Assembly (NCBI GenBank): GCA_018648945.1
Contig: JABGQJ010000417.1
Location: forward strand, 1 to 6,869
From: Victivallales bacterium
Lineage (GTDB): Bacteria > Verrucomicrobiota > Lentisphaeria > Oligosphaerales > Lenti-02
DNA length: 6,869 nucleotides
Direction of reading: 5' to 3'
The notes under the pieces were generated by a model. The model did no database searches, was not told the origin of the DNA, and saw nothing but the letters and a program-made list of their open reading frames with translations. The position numbers were made by a program, and so were the translations under genes. Positions 4,925-6,869 of the stretch are shown piece by piece (position 1 is the first letter of the stretch; every line of letters begins with the position of its first letter).

Positions 4925-6646
4925 CTACATGCCCAGGATGTTCTCGTGGTTGTCGATCATACTGTAGTCGCTGCTACTGATGACCTGGAAGTGCATCTCC
5001 AGCTCCGGCATGAACTGGCAGATGAAACTCTCGACCATCGTCGTCCGCTCCTTGTCGACCAGCGCGTCCTGGAGGAGCAGGTAGGAGATCAACACAATCA
5101 TCTCCATCTGGCAGAGCCGGCCCGCCATCAGGTCGTGATAGTCCTTGTCGCGCTTCTTCTCGACCTGTTCCACCACCCGGAGCAGCTTGCCATGGGCCAC
5201 GTCCACCGTGCTTGCCAGGCGGCGCAGCTTACCTTCGTAAGGTAGATGGCTGAGTTCCGCCAGGATCGGGTCCAACACGCGCAGGAGCACGCCGCCGATG
5301 GCCGCCACGAACTGGAGCTGCGTGGTGCCTTCGTAGATGTTGGTGATACGGGCATCGCGATAGAGGCGCTCGGCGGGGAAGTCCCGCATGAAGCCCGTGC
5401 CGCCATGGATCTGGATGGTGTCGTAGCAGACTTCGTTGGCGATCTCGGTGCACCACGCTTTGCTCAGCGGGGTCAGGACGCCAGCGATCTTGGAGTAGCG
5501 CTTCTCGGTCTGCCGGCTCTCGGTAGTGACCGCTTCCTTGTCCTTGTTGTGCTCTTCGTACACATCGCGCAAATCGACGTACTTGGTGGCGAAGTACAAC
5601 AGCGCCCGCGCACCCACGATCTTGAGCTTGCTCTTCACGAGCATCTCATAGACGGCGGGGAAACGGATGATGGCCTTGCCGAACTGCTCCCGCTCGTGGG
5701 CGTACTTGAGCCCTTCGCGGTAGGCGGCTTCGGCGATACCCAGAGCCTGGCCGCTGATGGCCACGCGGGCACCATTCATCAGGGACATGACGTAGCGGGT
5801 CAGGCCGCGGCGACGCTGACCGATCAGCTCGCCGGGCACGTCGTTGAACTGCAGCTCGCAGGTCGGGGAACCATGGATGCCAAGCTTGTTCTCAATGCGG
5901 CGAACGACCAGCTTCTCGCTTCTCTCGCAGACGAACATGGAGAGACCGCGACCGTCCTTGGTGCCCTCTTCGGAGCGCGCCAGAACGAGATGGACCTTGG
6001 CGCAGCCATTGGTGATGAACCGCTTCATGCCGTTCAAGAGCCACTGGCCACTCTCCTCGTCGAAGCGGGCCTTGAGCTGCACGGCCTGGAGGTCGCTGCC
6101 AGCTTCGGGCTCGGTCAGAGACATGGCCCCATCCACCTCGCCTGAGGCGAAGCGCGGCAGATAGCGCTGCTTCTGGTCCTCGTCGGCAAAGCGGTTGAGC
6201 GTCTCGGCGATGTCCTGTAGGCTGAACAGGTTCTGTAGGCTGGCATCGGCGCGGGACACCATCTCGGTCATCATGGTGTAGATCGTGGTGGGCATGTTCA
6301 GACCACCGAAGCGACGGGGCAACAGCACACCCATGAGCTGGGCGTCGGCCAGATTCTTGAGGTTCTCGTCGGTGCCGGGCGCATAGCTCACGACGCCGTT
6401 CTCGAGCTTGGGGCCGGTGAGATCGACGTCTTCCGCGCGCGGAGCGATCAGATCGCCAGAGATCTCGCCGAACATCTCCAGAATCTTGTCGTAGGTGTCC
6501 AGTGCGTCCTCGAAGTCCTCGGGGGCTTCCGAGAACTCCTCGCACTGCGTGAACCCATGCTCGCGCATGGTGGTGATCTCTTCGAGCCCAAGGTTCTGCA
6601 GCTTGAAGCGGATATCGGGAGTATCGAGGTAGAAGTTTTCAGGCAT
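4925..6646 (-). CDS. Acyl-CoA dehydrogenase, long (573-residue) form
   Basis: This is an FAD-dependent enzyme that introduces the alpha-beta double bond into an acyl-CoA and passes electrons to electron-transfer flavoprotein. Family signatures are clear: AMSLTEPEAGSD (174-185, FAD/substrate loop), AREQ-type stretch HEREQFGK (317-324), QIHGGTGFMRDFPAERLYRD (412-431), and E439 in NIYEGTTQ, the usual catalytic base position in medium-chain-type enzymes. It is ~190 residues longer than the ~380-residue core. The additions are an N-terminal helical extension (~1-60), a charged insert (~362-384, EEHNKDKEAV...) and a helical C-terminal domain (~450-573), as in the larger ~600-residue subfamily with an extra C-terminal domain. 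It is soluble, with no signal peptide. The ATG at 6646 fits the family N terminus but has no clear Shine-Dalgarno. The gene follows etfA, its likely electron acceptor. Chain-length preference cannot be read from sequence alone. Confidence 0.95.
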   Translation of the reverse strand: MPENFYLDTPDIRFKLQNLGLEEITTMREHGFTQCEEFSEAPEDFEDALDTYDKILEMFGEISGDLIAPRAEDVDLTGPKLENGVVSYAPGTDENLKNLADAQLMGVLLPRRFGGLNMPTTIYTMMTEMVSRADASLQNLFSLQDIAETLNRFADEDQKQRYLPRFASGEVDGAMSLTEPEAGSDLQAVQLKARFDEESGQWLLNGMKRFITNGCAKVHLVLARSEEGTKDGRGLSMFVCERSEKLVVRRIENKLGIHGSPTCELQFNDVPGELIGQRRRGLTRYVMSLMNGARVAISGQALGIAEAAYREGLKYAHEREQFGKAIIRFPAVYEMLVKSKLKIVGARALLYFATKYVDLRDVYEEHNKDKEAVTTESRQTEKRYSKIAGVLTPLSKAWCTEIANEVCYDTIQIHGGTGFMRDFPAERLYRDARITNIYEGTTQLQFVAAIGGVLLRVLDPILAELSHLPYEGKLRRLASTVDVAHGKLLRVVEQVEKKRDKDYHDLMAGRLCQMEMIVLISYLLLQDALVDKERTTMVESFICQFMPELEMHFQVISSSDYSMIDNHENILGM

Positions 6647-6674
6647 CGCTGTGTCTCGCTCTGTATTTGCGGTT

Positions 6675-6688
6675 GGCGCCGAGGCGCC
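6675..6688 (-). promoter_or_regulatory. Small intercistronic hairpin between etfA and the acyl-CoA dehydrogenase gene
   Basis: GGCGC and GCGCC form a 5-bp stem with a 4-nt loop inside the 60-nt gap between the etfA stop and the dehydrogenase start. There is no T-run after it on the - strand, so it is unlikely to end transcription. It might set mRNA processing or relative expression of the two genes, or be chance in GC-rich DNA. Confidence 0.25.
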
Positions 6689-6706
6689 TTTCCCGGTTCC
6701 CTGGCG

Positions 6707-6869
6707 CTAGACGCGGGCCTTGTAGGCCTTGATCATCTTCGGGATCACGGCGTGAAGGTCACCCACAATGCCGTAGTCGGCAATCGCGAAGAGCGGGGCG
6801 CCCGCATCGCTGTTGATGCAGATGATCTTGGCGCTCTCGGCCATGCCTGCACGGTGCTGTACGGAGCCG
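6707..6869 (-). CDS. etfA: Electron-transfer flavoprotein alpha subunit, C-terminal end, truncated by the window edge
   Basis: The - strand reads 53 residues to a TAG at 6709-6707: GSVQHRAGMAES, then KIICINSDAGAPLFAIADYG, then IVGDLHAVIPKMIKAYKARV. This matches the C-terminal FAD-binding part of EtfA, whose conserved pattern is (S)GAIQHLAGM..., an Ile-Asn-x-Asp segment, APIF..ADYG and VGDL..V.P. The ETF alpha/beta heterodimer accepts electrons from acyl-CoA dehydrogenases through FAD and passes them to the quinone pool or another oxidoreductase. The rest of the gene, and probably etfB, lie beyond the right edge. It is upstream of, and in line with, the acyl-CoA dehydrogenase gene with a 60-nt gap, so one transcription unit is likely. 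Confidence 0.93.
   Translation of the reverse strand, partial: GSVQHRAGMAESAKIICINSDAGAPLFAIADYGIVGDLHAVIPKMIKAYKARV

Noticed and set aside
4805..5245. A 146-codon + strand open frame beginning in the intergenic interval
   Set aside because: It runs through the palindromic terminator and then antisense through the dehydrogenase gene, and has no domain or clear ribosome site.
5246..6145. A 299-codon open frame on the + strand opposite the acyl-CoA dehydrogenase
   Set aside because: It is antisense to a confidently identified gene, with repetitive Leu/Ala/Gly/Asp content typical of reverse reading of GC-rich codons and no domain.

Overview
The window is GC-rich bacterial DNA with tightly packed genes, strong C/G preference at third codon positions and weak Shine-Dalgarno signals. 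The gene content is glycoside hydrolases with accessory carbohydrate-binding modules, a large acyl-CoA dehydrogenase and an electron-transfer flavoprotein. This would suit a polysaccharide-degrading heterotroph of the Planctomycetota/Verrucomicrobiota/Lentisphaerota/Hydrogenedentota kind. That placement is a guess from gene style; no phylogenetic marker is present.

Layout. From 1 to 4537 on the + strand there is a compact three-gene cluster. It holds the C-terminal part of a GH5 cellulase-like enzyme (cut by the left edge), an M28-type zinc aminopeptidase fused to a GNAT acetyltransferase, and a secreted DUF5060/DUF4038 (GH140-like) glycoside hydrolase with a C-terminal discoidin/CBM32-like domain. 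Gaps are 11 nt and 1 nt, so the three are very probably cotranscribed and the last two translationally coupled. From 4925 to 6869 on the - strand lie the 3' end of etfA (cut by the right edge) and, 60 nt downstream, a 573-residue acyl-CoA dehydrogenase. This is a typical beta-oxidation dehydrogenase plus its electron acceptor.

The two units converge on a 387-bp non-coding interval (4538-4924) rich in inverted repeats. It has two adjacent hairpins after the glycosidase gene and an AT-rich stretch with a hairpin that could pair in two alternative ways. It also has a bulged hairpin at 4810-4835 and a perfect 26-bp palindrome followed by a T-rich tract (4861-4897). A modest promoter-like sequence at 4755-4785 sits about 105 nt before the T-rich tract, so the interval may encode a small RNA as well as terminators.

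Functionally, the left unit looks like part of a plant- or algal-glycan use locus with an unusual intracellular peptidase-acetyltransferase inside it. The right unit is lipid or organic-acid oxidation. The most unusual protein is the M28-GNAT fusion; the most open question is what the structured convergent interval does. I found no tRNA, rRNA, CRISPR array, insertion sequence or phage gene.
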